Of a stretch of 55,225 bases of DNA, positions 38,238 to 48,314 are shown one piece after another. Source of the stretch: Bacteroidetes bacterium HGW-Bacteroidetes-2. GTDB taxonomy: Bacteria > Bacteroidota > Bacteroidia > Flavobacteriales > Flavobacteriaceae. Positions within the stretch are counted from its first letter, which is position 1; the number at the start of each line of letters is the position of its first letter. The position numbers were made by a program, and so were the translations under genes. Location of the stretch: positions 1 through 55,225 of the forward strand of contig PHDJ01000019.1 of NCBI GenBank assembly GCA_002842575.1. The letters run 5' to 3'. The notes under the pieces are model-generated. The model was not told the DNA's origin. It ran no database searches and saw only the letters and a program-made list of their open reading frames with translations.

Positions 38238-40736
38238 CTAATTGATAATAATTTTTTTGGTGTTGGATCCTATTTCATTGTTTATTCTTAAAAAGTAGAT
38301 TCCTGAGGAAAATTTAGAGACATCTATTGAATGATTATTCGACAAAAGAATTCCTTTTTCAAAAAAAATAAGTTTTCCTAGATTATCAAATATTCGAATA
38401 TCAGTAAGGTAATTTTCATTCCAACGCATATTTATTAATTCATTAGCAGGTATGGGATACACAGAAAGCGTATTAAACAATGAGGTTTCTGCCACACTTA
38501 AAACACCTTCATAAGTAGGAGAAACCCACAAACCACGGCCGTAAGTACCTGCATAAATTTTATTTTCTTCATAGTTAATTTCAAGTTCGTTCACAATTAC
38601 ATTTGGCAAATTGTTATTGAACACTTGCCATTCAGTAAAGGCGTTATCGATATAAAAAATGCCATAATTCATTCCTACGTACAAACCGTCTAATGCATTG
38701 TTTTGCCAAACTAAAGCAAGTGCCTGAAAATTAGGTAAATTATTTAAATAGGAAACCCATGTTAACCCACCATCTTCTGTTACATACACTTTTTGGGTTC
38801 CATTTGTTGCTATTGCCACTTTATCTGGATTTGTGGGATGCACTGCGATGGAGTTTATATTACCGGAAAAGCCCGTTAATTGCTGCCAAGTACCGCTTCC
38901 TGTTATTGTTTTAAATAATTGACTTGCTCTGGACGCATACATCACATTGTTATTAGATGGGGCTATTTTTAAATGATCTAAATTTCCAGAAAATGGTTGT
39001 GATATTGCTACCCAAGAGGATCCTGAATTTATTGAGCGAAACACTTGATTATAGCCTACATAAATGGTATTTATAGAAATAGGATCTTGTTCAAAAGGAG
39101 ACACCCAATTGCCCTGACCAGGTCCTGGCTCATTTAAACCAATTTGTGAAAGACCTCCGTTAGAACTTCTATATAATTGTCCAAACTGTGTGGTTCCGTA
39201 CATAAAATTAGAATTTGTTTTATCAATAAAGGTTTCCATTCCATCTGCTCCTAGCCAATCTCTCCATCCTTCGGTAGCGTTATAAAAAGAGGTTCCGTTA
39301 TCTTGTGCCCCGCCCGAAACGATTACTGGGTTGGTTTGCGAAATTCCTATTTTATAAAATTGTCTTATCCCAAGCCCTGTGGTAATGTCAGTATAATAAC
39401 TACTATTAACATTTGAAGTATTTGTGGCTTTAAAAATTCCTCCATCGGTACCTGTGTAAAGTGTATTTCCAAAAAACTGCATAATATCAACATCTGCATG
39501 GTTATAGCCAATGTTATTGGATTCAGCAACACCTGGAATCCAATGGGATGTTGGGACAAAAGAAACCCCGCCGTTAGAAGATTTCCAAGTTTGAATTCCT
39601 GCAATGTGTACTTCTAAAAAATCGTTTGGATTTACAGCGATGTCCATATCTCTTGGGGCTTGACCGTTTGTATCATCTGCCAATAAGCTGTAACCAAAAT
39701 AATTATTTGTACCGTGATCTACTTTTGTAAAGGTTGAGCCGCTATCTACAGAGGTATAAAAAGCTCCAAAAATACCTCCATTTGCCTCTAAAACATATAC
39801 TACATCCGGATTATTAGCAGAAACACCTATCATTTTAGCACCTGTATTATCAAACCCTGTAATGGTTGTAAATGTAGCACCTCCATCGGTAGATTTATGA
39901 AACAGATTTCCTGAAGCATAAACGGTATTTAAATCGCCAGGTTTAAATTCAATATCATATCCTCTATTATCTGAAATTACATTTGTCCAAGAAATTCCGC
40001 CATCTGTAGATCTATACACCCCAACATTTTGACCACTTGCATACATAATATTTACATTTGTAGGGTGTATTACAATTTTATTTATTAATAGCGCTCCTGC
40101 AGTACCAAGAAAATTCCAAGTGGCACCTGCATCGGTTGATTTGTAAATTCTACCATTTGTAGAACCAAAAAAATAGGTATTAGAATCTGTAGGGTCTATT
40201 GCTGTAGCATATACAGATAGATTAGAAAAATAATCGGATAAAGGAGCCCAGTTTTGGCCACCATCTAAAGTTCTCCAAACGCCTCCCGTTTCTGCGCCAA
40301 CAATAATATGATTTTCGTCTGTTTCGTCTATAGAAATACTTGTAATTCTTCCTACTCCGGGATTCCAACTTGATGTGGCATTCCAACTAACGGGACCCAT
40401 TTCTTCCCAATTGTCATTAAGCATTGTTCTGTTATTGGCATTGGTATTTAACTGTGCGTTAAATCGTTCTAATTCCTGAATATAGGTTTCAGAAGTTGCT
40501 ACATAACCCTCTTCATTCATCATTCTTAGGGCTAAATACTCCCATCTTTTGTATTGTTTATAACCAGACCCTTTGCCTTTTGGTCGATCTTGAAAATAAG
40601 CCTCTGCGCTTTGCTGCACCTCCTCTACTTTAAAAGTACCAGCATCTATCATCCATAAATATTCTTGTGAGAAAGATTTATTTGAAATAAAAAAAAGGGA
40701 AGTAAGTAACCAAAAAAAAAGTAAATAATTTTTCAT
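38238..40736 (-). CDS. T9SS type A exported protein with sialidase/VPS10-like propeller repeats
   Basis: The 832-residue protein starts with a signal peptide (YLLFFWLLTSLFFISNKSFS). The body holds many BNR/Asp-box repeats (TLDGGQNWAP, STDAGATWNF, STDGGISWTN, STDGGATFTT, SSNGGVSFVP, SINSGSSWVA, TEDGGLTWVS), forming a large propeller. The last 75 residues are a type A sorting domain: SVYPIPANELINMRWN, RIFDNLGKLIFFEKG and SSGIYFLRINNEIGSNTKKI. It is therefore exported by the type IX system and attached or released outside. A sugar-binding or glycosidase role is possible, but no catalytic residues are recognised. Confidence 0.88.
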   Translation of the reverse strand: MKNYLLFFWLLTSLFFISNKSFSQEYLWMIDAGTFKVEEVQQSAEAYFQDRPKGKGSGYKQYKRWEYLALRMMNEEGYVATSETYIQELERFNAQLNTNANNRTMLNDNWEEMGPVSWNATSSWNPGVGRITSISIDETDENHIIVGAETGGVWRTLDGGQNWAPLSDYFSNLSVYATAIDPTDSNTYFFGSTNGRIYKSTDAGATWNFLGTAGALLINKIVIHPTNVNIMYASGQNVGVYRSTDGGISWTNVISDNRGYDIEFKPGDLNTVYASGNLFHKSTDGGATFTTITGFDNTGAKMIGVSANNPDVVYVLEANGGIFGAFYTSVDSGSTFTKVDHGTNNYFGYSLLADDTNGQAPRDMDIAVNPNDFLEVHIAGIQTWKSSNGGVSFVPTSHWIPGVAESNNIGYNHADVDIMQFFGNTLYTGTDGGIFKATNTSNVNSSYYTDITTGLGIRQFYKIGISQTNPVIVSGGAQDNGTSFYNATEGWRDWLGADGMETFIDKTNSNFMYGTTQFGQLYRSSNGGLSQIGLNEPGPGQGNWVSPFEQDPISINTIYVGYNQVFRSINSGSSWVAISQPFSGNLDHLKIAPSNNNVMYASRASQLFKTITGSGTWQQLTGFSGNINSIAVHPTNPDKVAIATNGTQKVYVTEDGGLTWVSYLNNLPNFQALALVWQNNALDGLYVGMNYGIFYIDNAFTEWQVFNNNLPNVIVNELEINYEENKIYAGTYGRGLWVSPTYEGVLSVAETSLFNTLSVYPIPANELINMRWNENYLTDIRIFDNLGKLIFFEKGILLSNNHSIDVSKFSSGIYFLRINNEIGSNTKKIIIN

Positions 40737-40793
40737 AGTGCAATAGTTTTGGTCAAAAATAATAAAATAAACCCCTTTGGTAAACTTTATTTG

Positions 40794-40801
40794 TAATTTT
40801 G
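40794..40801 (+). promoter_or_regulatory. Putative -7 element of the symporter promoter
   Basis: TAATTTTG lies 26 bases before the symporter ATG. A TTG occurs 14 bases upstream of it, shorter than the usual spacer. Confidence 0.4.
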
Positions 40802-40827
40802 TGCGCTAATTTACCATTTATAATCTT

Positions 40828-42288
40828 ATGCAATCCTATCAAATTTTACTTCTTATTCTTATTTATTTTGGTGTTTTACTTTTAATATCCTATTTCACCA
40901 ACAAGGGAGGTAGTAATATAGATTTTTTTAAAGCTGGTAAAAAATCGCCGTGGTATTTAGTAGCATTTGGGATGATAGGCGCTTCTTTAAGCGGGGTAAC
41001 TTTTATTTCTGTTCCTGGATGGGTAGAGGCTTCACAGTTTAGCTACTTTCAGGTGGTTTTAGGTTATACCGTTGGCTATGTGGTAATTGGGTTGGTCTTG
41101 TTGCCTCTTTATTACCGAATGAATTTAACATCCATTTATACCTATCTGGAATCGCGTTTTGGTAATTTTTCCTATAAAACTGGGGCTAGTTTCTTTTTAA
41201 TTTCTAGGCTAATAGGTTCTTCTTTCCGCTTATATCTTGTTGCTATTGTACTACAAAATTTAATATTTGATGCTATGGCTATCCCTTTTTGGGTGACGGT
41301 CACGATAACCATTTTACTTATTTGGCTTTACACTTTTAAAAGTGGTATAAAAACAATTGTTTGGACAGATACTTTGCAAACCTTGTTTATGTTAATTGCT
41401 TTAGGGGTAGCTATTTATTATGTTTCAACAGATTTAGGAATTGTACCGTCCAATTTATTTGAATTTATTAGTAATAGTGATTTTTCAAAAATATTCTTTT
41501 TTGACGATTATAAAAGTGCAGATTTCTTTTGGAAACAATTCATAAGTGGTGCCTTTATTGCTATAGTAATGACTGGTTTAGACCAAGATATGATGCAAAA
41601 AAACCTTACATGTAGAAACCTGAAAGATGCTCAAAAAAACATGTTTTGGTTTACCATTGTGCTAACCATAGTAAATTTTGTCTTTCTTACTTTAGGGCTG
41701 TTGCTTACTGTTTATGCACAACAAAATGGCGTTGAAGCACAAAAAGATTTATTGTTTCCAACCATAGCAACACAATCGGGTTTAGGGGTTGGCATTGGTG
41801 TCTTTTTTGTATTAGGGTTAATTGCTGCAGCATACTCTAGTGCAGATAGTGCTTTAACTGCCCTTACTACTTCATTTAGTATTGATATTTTAGATATTGA
41901 AAAAAAATATGATGAGAAAAAGCAGATTCGAGTGCGCAAACAAGTTCATATAGGCATTTCTATAGCACTTATTTTGGTAATCATTATTTTTAAATATATA
42001 ATTGCCGATGAAAGTGTCATTGCTAAAGTATTTGTTTTTGCGGGATATACCTATGGCCCTCTGCTAGGTTTATATGCTTTTGGCCTATTTACAAAGTGGA
42101 ATGCAGTGGATAAATGGGTGCCTTTTATTGCCTTACTTTCTCCTATACTAACCTATTTAATTAGTTCAAATAGTATGGAATGGATTGGTTTTGAATTTGG
42201 TTTTTTTGTGTTAATCCTTAATGGTGTTCTTAGCTTTTCAGGGTTACTTATATCTTCCTTTTATTTAAAACTGATTGGTTCCAAGTAG
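40828..42288 (+). CDS. Sodium:solute symporter (SSS family)
   Basis: The 486-residue membrane protein has about thirteen hydrophobic helices and SSS-family text: [33 protein letters not shown] near the N-terminus, then [31 protein letters not shown]-like sequence, [20 protein letters not shown], and [17 protein letters not shown]. It uses the sodium gradient to import a small solute, whose identity cannot be told. Its last 24 bases overlap the 3' end of the convergent CoA-binding gene. Confidence 0.92.
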   Translation: MQSYQILLLILIYFGVLLLISYFTNKGGSNIDFFKAGKKSPWYLVAFGMIGASLSGVTFISVPGWVEASQFSYFQVVLGYTVGYVVIGLVLLPLYYRMNLTSIYTYLESRFGNFSYKTGASFFLISRLIGSSFRLYLVAIVLQNLIFDAMAIPFWVTVTITILLIWLYTFKSGIKTIVWTDTLQTLFMLIALGVAIYYVSTDLGIVPSNLFEFISNSDFSKIFFFDDYKSADFFWKQFISGAFIAIVMTGLDQDMMQKNLTCRNLKDAQKNMFWFTIVLTIVNFVFLTLGLLLTVYAQQNGVEAQKDLLFPTIATQSGLGVGIGVFFVLGLIAAAYSSADSALTALTTSFSIDILDIEKKYDEKKQIRVRKQVHIGISIALILVIIIFKYIIADESVIAKVFVFAGYTYGPLLGLYAFGLFTKWNAVDKWVPFIALLSPILTYLISSNSMEWIGFEFGFFVLILNGVLSFSGLLISSFYLKLIGSK

Positions 42289-42627
42289 TACTAATGTACA
42301 CGCAACCTCAAACTTAATATGGTTTTCTTTTAAAAGTGCGTAAAATTCTGGATTTTCCGTTCCAGGATTAAAGATTACCCGCTTTGGCTTTAAGGAAAGG
42401 ATGTAATTATAATACTCTTTTTGCCTTAAAGGATTCAGATATAACGTTACCGTATGCAGATTTTTAAATGAAATTTTTTCATTTTCTATACCTATTCCTG
42501 CTACTTCTCCATTTTTTAATCCAATAGCTACTACCTCATGATTATGTTGCACCAATTTATTAATCGCTAAAAAGGAATATCTAGAAGGGTTTGTGCTTGC
42601 TCCAAGTACTAATGTTTTTTTATTCAT
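42265..42627 (-). CDS. CoA-binding (YccU-like) domain protein
   Basis: The 120-residue protein is a single Rossmann-type CoA-binding domain: [21 protein letters not shown] at the start, [34 protein letters not shown] and [14 protein letters not shown]. These small proteins are widespread with no proven function. Its 3' end overlaps the symporter gene by 24 bases on the opposite strand. Confidence 0.88.
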   Translation of the reverse strand: MNKKTLVLGASTNPSRYSFLAINKLVQHNHEVVAIGLKNGEVAGIGIENEKISFKNLHTVTLYLNPLRQKEYYNYILSLKPKRVIFNPGTENPEFYALLKENHIKFEVACTLVLLGTNQF

Positions 42628-42743
42628 CTGTACACCGTTTTAAAAAATTATATTTTGGTTTTGTATGGTTATAGAATACAAAAATAGTGCTCGTTAGTTA
42701 ATAAGTCTTGCTTAAAACTCATAATGTAAAGTTAAAAATAAAA

Positions 42744-42842
42744 ACAAGTGTAACACTACTTCTAAACCATCGTCTTTAAAATAAGAGACGTTTCTCGATG
42801 TACTACAAATCGTGTACGTTGATGGTTAGTGTTTTTCCTTGT
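42744..42842 (+). ncRNA. Candidate structured RNA, three-way junction
   Basis: The plus strand folds by eye into nested helices. ACAAG (42744-48) pairs with CTTGT (42838-42), AACACT (42752-57) with AGTGTT (42828-33), and AACCAT (42765-70) with ATGGTT (42822-27). Inside them are hairpin CGTCTTT/AGAGACG (42771-77, 42784-90) and hairpin CGATGTAC/GTACGTTG (42796-803, 42814-21). The inner hairpins use G-U pairs that would be A-C mismatches on the other strand, so the plus strand is favoured. A perfect terminator follows at 42853-42883. No ORF with coding character covers the region and no motif of a named riboswitch was recognised. The upstream end and promoter are not clear. Confidence 0.5.
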
Positions 42843-42852
42843 AGTAATATCC

Positions 42853-42883
42853 TACCCGAAGGAAACCTTCGGGTATTTTTTTT
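42853..42883 (+). terminator. Strong intrinsic terminator following the candidate RNA
   Basis: TACCCGAAGG and its exact complement CCTTCGGGTA surround a 3-base loop and run into eight T residues. No protein gene on the plus strand ends nearby (the symporter ends 565 bases earlier), so it most likely ends the candidate RNA. Confidence 0.88.
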
Positions 42884-42912
42884 AAATAGTATTTTGTGTA
42901 ACAAAATCATTA

Positions 42913-42947
42913 TTTGATAGTCTTAAATATATCTGGTTATATTTTTG
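42913..42947 (+). promoter_or_regulatory. Promoter of the TonB-dependent receptor family gene
   Basis: TTTG (42913-42916), 23 bases, then TATTTTTG (42940-42947). It lies downstream of the terminator at 42853-42883, so the receptor-family gene seems to have its own start, about 75 bases before its ATG. Confidence 0.5.
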
Positions 42948-43021
42948 AGAAGCTCTCATCAAGCATTTAGGTATAACAAGGTATTATACATAACCGTTTA
43001 ATCATCAAAATCAATCAAAAA

Positions 43022-45520
43022 ATGAAGAAATTAGCAATATTTTGCATAGTAGTTTCCATGCTCTATGTAAACCTCTATGCAAAAAAAAATGCAAACCCAA
43101 TAATTAAAAAAAATACCTTTTCATTATTAGAAAACAAAGGCAGTGTTGAAGGTATTGTTATCGACCTTAATTTAAAAGAGCCGCTACCCTATGTTACAGT
43201 AACTTTGGAAAACAGTAATGGTGAAATTTTAACTGGTGGTATCACAAATGATAAAGGAATTTTCAATATTAACAGCTTAGAGGATGGCAAATACATTGTT
43301 AAAATTCAATACATAGGCTATAAGGCTTATATAAAAGAAATTGAAATTACTCGCGAAAATGTTACTATTAATCTTGGCTCTATCGCTCTGGAAGAAGATA
43401 TCACATCACTTAATGAAGTTACTGTAGTTGCAGAAGTTTCCTCTATTGAACAACGCATAGATCGCAAGGTAATTAATGTAGGTAAAGATTTAATCACTGC
43501 CGGGCCAACAGCTTCAGATATTATGAATAACTTACCATCTGTAAGTGTGGATGAACAAAGTGGTGAGTTAAGTTTTAGAGGAAATCAGAATGTTACGGTG
43601 ATGGTTGACGGTAAAATATCCAATGTTCCGGTAGCGCAACTTCTTAAACAAATTCCTTCCAATGCTATAAAACAAATTGAACTAATCACAAATCCTTCAG
43701 CAAAATACAACCCTGAAGGAATGAGTGGCATCATTAATATCATACTTCACAAAAATGTGTCCATAGGTTTTAATGGTAGCTTAAATGTAGGCCTAGGTTA
43801 TGAAGTAGAGCCAAAATTTAGCAGTTCGCTAAACATGAATTACAGAACTGGAAAATTTAATTTTTACACTAACCTTAGCAACAACATCTCAAGAAGTTAT
43901 AATTTCGGAAGCTTTTTAAGAATTGATGACAACATCAATCAAGAATTTGACCTATTATTTAGAAACTATTCCCAATTGTACAAAGTAGGTGTTGATATTT
44001 ATCTCAACGATAAAAATACAATTTCTTTGTTCACTAATCAAAACATCTATGAGGGTGATATTTTTGGGAATACATTCATAATGAATTTAGACAACCCATT
44101 ATTTGACATTCAGCAAAATTTTAATGCTGAAAATGATAATTATTCACAACAATACAATGTATCCTACAAAATGGAATTTGACAAAGAAGGTCATACTCTG
44201 GAACTGGAAGCAGACCACAATATTTATGAATCAGATAGCTTCAATCTCAACACCTTTTCCGGAAACATTATAAGACCAAATTATATAGAAAATACTGAAG
44301 CTAATCGTGATCAAACAACAGTAAACCTGGATTATGTACACCCACTTTCTGAAACTACAAAACTAGAACTGGGTATGGAAGCGAGATTACTTAGCTCTGT
44401 TACTGATTATTTTTCGGATGCTCGATCTCAGAACAGTTTTGGTGAATTTATACCTTCCACAACAATATTTGATTTTACAAGAGATATTTATTCAGCCTAT
44501 GCAACCTTTGGTAAAAAACTTGAAAAGTGGACCTATCAAATAGGAGTGAGAGCTGAAAATGTTTCCGAAACAGGAATCGCAAACGAAACCGATTTAGATG
44601 CAAATACAGAGATGGAAGATAGCTTCACAAACGACTATTTTCAACTTTATCCCTCAGCTTTTATCAGCTATTCCCCTTCAGAAAATGGGGCGTATCAGTT
44701 AAGCTATAGCAGACGAGTTGATAGACCTAGGGCAGATCAATTAAATCCTTTACCTGAATGGAGTACACCATTAGTATCTCAATTTGGAAACCCAAATTTA
44801 CAACCCCAGTATACAAATTCAGTAGAAGCTAATTACACTAAAAAATTTGAAAAAGGAAGCATTACTGCCGGTGTATTTTACAGGTTGATACAAGATGAAA
44901 TCAACCAATACATATTCATTGACAGAGATGATTTAAATCGTCTGATTATGAGTTCTGATAATTTTGACAATTCAACAGCTTATGGTATAGAAGCATCAGC
45001 AAGCTTAAAACCCACAAGCTGGTGGAGTTTAAATACTAGTTTTGATGTGTTTACTAGGACACAAAAAAGTATTGCCGAAAGACTTATAGTGCCTACAAAT
45101 GTGGCTACAGTAGAGGATATCATCACAGAAACAGTTACCGTTGAAAATGTAGCTTTTAACGGGCGAATATTTAACAACTTTAAGGTAAATGAAAAACTAT
45201 CTTTCTCAGCATTTGGTTTATACAGAGGACCTTCAGACGGTATTCAATTTGATTCAAAAGCTATGGGCATGGTCAATCTAGGTATGCGCTACAACTTTGT
45301 AAAAAATGGCACCTTTACTTTTAATGTAAACGATATATTTGACACCATGAAAGCCCGTTTTGAAAGCGATAGACCATTTAAACAAGCCGGAAACTGGAAT
45401 TGGGAAAGTCAAACTATTTTTGCAGGAATAAACTACCGTTTTGGCGGAAACAACTACCGCGCATTATCCAGAAAACAAAGAGATGCAAACGAAGCAGAAG
45501 GTGGAGGAGGTTTCTTTTAA
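43022..45520 (+). CDS. Outer-membrane beta-barrel / TonB-dependent receptor family protein
   Basis: The 832-residue protein has a signal peptide, then a carboxypeptidase-regulatory-like domain (about 43-120: VEGIVIDLNLKEPLPYVTV, GIFNINSLEDGKYIVKIQYI). A plug domain follows (about 140-230: TASDIMNNLPSVSVDEQSGE, GMSGIINIIL). The large C-terminal barrel is of the OMP_b-brl_3 type (YQLSYSRRVDRPRADQLNPL, FGNPNLQPQYTNSVEANYTK). It ends in a Gly-rich tail with terminal Phe. No typical TonB box is obvious. The substrate is unknown. The gene has its own promoter. Confidence 0.9.
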   Translation: MKKLAIFCIVVSMLYVNLYAKKNANPIIKKNTFSLLENKGSVEGIVIDLNLKEPLPYVTVTLENSNGEILTGGITNDKGIFNINSLEDGKYIVKIQYIGYKAYIKEIEITRENVTINLGSIALEEDITSLNEVTVVAEVSSIEQRIDRKVINVGKDLITAGPTASDIMNNLPSVSVDEQSGELSFRGNQNVTVMVDGKISNVPVAQLLKQIPSNAIKQIELITNPSAKYNPEGMSGIINIILHKNVSIGFNGSLNVGLGYEVEPKFSSSLNMNYRTGKFNFYTNLSNNISRSYNFGSFLRIDDNINQEFDLLFRNYSQLYKVGVDIYLNDKNTISLFTNQNIYEGDIFGNTFIMNLDNPLFDIQQNFNAENDNYSQQYNVSYKMEFDKEGHTLELEADHNIYESDSFNLNTFSGNIIRPNYIENTEANRDQTTVNLDYVHPLSETTKLELGMEARLLSSVTDYFSDARSQNSFGEFIPSTTIFDFTRDIYSAYATFGKKLEKWTYQIGVRAENVSETGIANETDLDANTEMEDSFTNDYFQLYPSAFISYSPSENGAYQLSYSRRVDRPRADQLNPLPEWSTPLVSQFGNPNLQPQYTNSVEANYTKKFEKGSITAGVFYRLIQDEINQYIFIDRDDLNRLIMSSDNFDNSTAYGIEASASLKPTSWWSLNTSFDVFTRTQKSIAERLIVPTNVATVEDIITETVTVENVAFNGRIFNNFKVNEKLSFSAFGLYRGPSDGIQFDSKAMGMVNLGMRYNFVKNGTFTFNVNDIFDTMKARFESDRPFKQAGNWNWESQTIFAGINYRFGGNNYRALSRKQRDANEAEGGGGFF

Positions 45521-45626
45521 GTGACGGATAGGGTTGCCTGTTTGTACTATTTGTATTTATTTAGGATTAGTTTAAGTCAGATAGAATATTTATAATTTTC
45601 TTCCTGCAGGTTATAACTACTTTTAA

Positions 45627-45655
45627 TTTGGGTGTTTCATTAAATGTTATATTTT
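45627..45655 (+). promoter_or_regulatory. Candidate promoter of the AbgT gene
   Basis: TTTG (45627-45630), 17 bases, then TATATTTT (45648-45655), a near match to the consensus, about 90 bases before the ATG. Confidence 0.35.
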
Positions 45656-45744
45656 AGCAACAAGATAGAAATGTATGGATTGGATTTATTTCCAATCCAT
45701 ATCTTATTTAGGCAAATTAAATTTTCCAGCTAAAAATAACGTAT

Positions 45745-47430
45745 ATGTTACCAGAACAAAATCTACCCCCTCAACCAGACAATCCGCCTCAAAAGAAAAA
45801 CCTATTTACCCGATTTCTGGATTTTGTAGAGTGGATGGGAAATTTACTTCCCCATCCGGTTACACTTTTCGCAATATTTGCTCTAGGAGTAATATTATTA
45901 AGCGGAATTGCAGACTGGCTAAACTGGAGCGCCATAGATCCAAGGCCATTAGGTTCATCAGGGCGTGCCTCTGGCGGCATCATTGAACCCATCAGCTTAA
46001 TGAATGGTGAAGGTTTAAGGAAAATAGTTTCAAACTTAGTTAGTAATTTTACAAACTTTGCACCTTTAGGTGTTGTGCTTGTTGCACTTTTGGGTGTTGG
46101 TGTAGCAGAGCGATCCGGTTTAATAAGCACCTGCATTAGAGGTTTGGTATTAAAAGCAGCCTCTTTTAAACCTATTTCACCTAAAAATGGGTTTTTGGCT
46201 TTGCTTCTAAAGCCAATCCATTTTATCTTAACTCCAAAAAATCTTGTTACTATAGCTATTTGTTTTGCATCAGTAATTTCTAATACTGCCTCAGAAATGG
46301 GATACGTGGTATTGGTGCCACTTGCGGCAGTTATATTCTATTCTATGGGCAGGCATCCTCTTGCTGGTTTAGCTTGTGCTTTTGCATGTGTTTCTGGAGG
46401 TTATAGTGCTAATATTTTAATAGGAACAATAGATCCTTTACTTGCAGGATTAACACAAGAAGCTGCAAACATTATTGACCCTGAATATCAAGTTCACGCT
46501 GCCGTAAATTACTACTTTATGTTTGTAAGCACCTTTATGATTACTATTATAGGTACGTTTGTTACCCTTCGCATTGTAGAACCTAAACTTGGAGTTTACA
46601 ATCCAAAAGAAGCATCTGAAGACCTTTCAGACCAATCTAGCATGAATCCTTTATCTAAGTTAGAAATAAAAGGTTTAAAAATTACGGGTATCGCTGTATT
46701 ACTAATTGTTGGTTTATTGGCACTTACAATTGTGCCTGAAAATGGTGTTTTAAGGAATCCAGAAAACGGAGAAGTTTTAAACTCTCCATTTTTTAAGGGA
46801 ATCGTATCCTTTATATTTGTTTTCTTTCTGATTCCGGGATTTATTTATGGCAAAATTACCGGAAGCATGAAAAATGACAAGGAAGTTATTGATGGCATGG
46901 CAAATGCTATGTCTACTTTGGGTTTATATATTGTAATTGTATTTTTTGCGGCGCAGTTTGTTGCATATTTTAGCTGGAGTAATTTAGGTCAAATATTTGC
47001 GGTCAAAGGAGCAGAGTTTTTAACCCATACAGGCCTTACTGGACCTACAGTTTTTATCGGGTTTATTGCTGTTTCGGCAATAGTTAATTTAATGCTCGGC
47101 TCGGCATCTGCTCAATGGGCAGTTACAGCACCCATATTTGTGCCTATGCTAATGTTAATAGGGTATAGCCCTGAAGTAATTCAAGCAGCATATCGCATAG
47201 GCGACTCTGTTACAAATATTATTACTCCTATGATGAGCTACTTTGGTTTAATACTTGCTTTTGCAGCAAAATATGTCAAAAATATAGGCATTGGTACTAT
47301 TATAAGCATGATGCTGCCTTATAGTATTCTTTTTTACATTGGTTGGATGCTTCTTTTCTTTATATGGGTTTTTGGTCTAGAAATGCCTGTAGGTCCAGGA
47401 TCTCCAACCTATTATTGGATAGATAAATAA
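45745..47430 (+). CDS. AbgT family transporter
   Basis: The 561-residue membrane protein has a hydrophilic N-terminus and about thirteen helices. Family text includes FVEWMGNLLPHPVTLFAIFAL, FAPLGVVLVALLGVGVAERSGL, SVISNTASEMGYVVLVPLAA, CVSGGYSANILIGTIDPLLAG, SASAQWAVTAPIFVPMLMLI and GDSVTNIITPMMSYFGLILAF. AbgT proteins import p-aminobenzoyl-glutamate or export sulfonamides, driven by the proton gradient. Which applies here is unknown. It is followed by an unrelated lipoprotein gene. Confidence 0.92.
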   Translation: MLPEQNLPPQPDNPPQKKNLFTRFLDFVEWMGNLLPHPVTLFAIFALGVILLSGIADWLNWSAIDPRPLGSSGRASGGIIEPISLMNGEGLRKIVSNLVSNFTNFAPLGVVLVALLGVGVAERSGLISTCIRGLVLKAASFKPISPKNGFLALLLKPIHFILTPKNLVTIAICFASVISNTASEMGYVVLVPLAAVIFYSMGRHPLAGLACAFACVSGGYSANILIGTIDPLLAGLTQEAANIIDPEYQVHAAVNYYFMFVSTFMITIIGTFVTLRIVEPKLGVYNPKEASEDLSDQSSMNPLSKLEIKGLKITGIAVLLIVGLLALTIVPENGVLRNPENGEVLNSPFFKGIVSFIFVFFLIPGFIYGKITGSMKNDKEVIDGMANAMSTLGLYIVIVFFAAQFVAYFSWSNLGQIFAVKGAEFLTHTGLTGPTVFIGFIAVSAIVNLMLGSASAQWAVTAPIFVPMLMLIGYSPEVIQAAYRIGDSVTNIITPMMSYFGLILAFAAKYVKNIGIGTIISMMLPYSILFYIGWMLLFFIWVFGLEMPVGPGSPTYYWIDK

Positions 47431-47544
47431 TTATTTTTCTGTCAATAATTACTTTTCTTAATTTAATGACAAAATAATTTTATTTTTAATCCTCAAGTTG
47501 TTTAAAATTTTAAGCACCTTTGCGCTCCTAAATAATATAGTTTT

Positions 47545-48261
47545 ATGAAAAATTTTTGGGTATTATTTTCTTTTGTTCTAGTCTTATTTTCTTGTTCAAA
47601 AACGGAAAATAATACAGAAATATCAGGAACCGTTAAGGGATTAAAAAAGGGAACCCTTTATCTTCAACAAATTATTGACACAACTATAGTAACCATTGAC
47701 TCTATACCAATAAACGGAAATGGTGAATTTGCTTTTTCCTTACAATTAGAAAGTCCGGAAGTATTGTATTTGTTTTTAAGAAAAACGGAAGGAACTGAAT
47801 TTTCAGACAGGCTCGATATTTTTGCTGCTCCCGGTAAAATAGAAGTTCAGACAAGCTTAAAAAACTTTGAAAATGATGCAACCGTTACAGGATCTGTTAA
47901 CCATCAAAAATGGATTGATTACAGGAAATTGATGCAACGTTTTAATGATAGAAACCTAGATCTTATTAAAGAAAATTTTGAATCTCAGCAAACCAATAAT
48001 GAAGAAAGGATGTCAGATATAAACCAACAAATGGAATTACTCGTAAGAAATAAATATTTGGCTACTGTAAATTTCGCATTAAACAATAAAGAGTATGAAA
48101 TAGCTCCTTACTTAGCTATTTCTGAAATATTTGATGCTAATATAAAATATTTAGACACCATTTATACTTCACTTTCTACAGCTGTTAAGAAATCTACCTA
48201 TGGAAAAGAACTTGAAAAGTTTATTTTAGAAAGAAGAAATTTAGAAAAAGCAAGGGAATAA
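47545..48261 (+). CDS. DUF4369 family lipoprotein
   Basis: The 238-residue protein has a lipoprotein signal (LVLFSCSKTE, Cys about 17) and a DUF4369 domain (about 25-120): EISGTVKGLKKGTLYLQQII, IPINGNGEFAFSLQLESPEV and FAAPGKIEVQTSL. In longer proteins this domain precedes a thioredoxin domain, which is absent here; the rest is an alpha-helical tail of unknown role. A CACCTTTG box just upstream is a weak promoter candidate. The gene ends at a perfect bidirectional terminator (48271-48314). Confidence 0.85.
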   Translation: MKNFWVLFSFVLVLFSCSKTENNTEISGTVKGLKKGTLYLQQIIDTTIVTIDSIPINGNGEFAFSLQLESPEVLYLFLRKTEGTEFSDRLDIFAAPGKIEVQTSLKNFENDATVTGSVNHQKWIDYRKLMQRFNDRNLDLIKENFESQQTNNEERMSDINQQMELLVRNKYLATVNFALNNKEYEIAPYLAISEIFDANIKYLDTIYTSLSTAVKKSTYGKELEKFILERRNLEKARE

Positions 48262-48270
48262 ATAAATAGC

Positions 48271-48314
48271 ATAAAACAAAAAAACCTTGGAAATTCAAGG
48301 TTTTTTTGTTTTAT
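48271..48314. terminator. Bidirectional terminator, 19-base perfect stem
   Basis: The left arm 48271-48289 (containing AAAAAAACCTTG) is the exact complement of 48296-48314, with a 6-base loop. It serves the plus-strand lipoprotein gene and overlaps the stop of the minus-strand small ORF. Confidence 0.88.

Noticed and set aside
42628-43021. Known riboswitch classes (cobalamin, TPP, SAM) before the receptor gene
   Set aside because: None of the short conserved core strings of these classes was found; the fold is a simple three-way junction.
45675-45986. Plus-strand ORF overlapping the start of the AbgT gene
   Set aside because: It is in another frame of the AbgT start; the AbgT frame has the N-terminal helices and family motifs.
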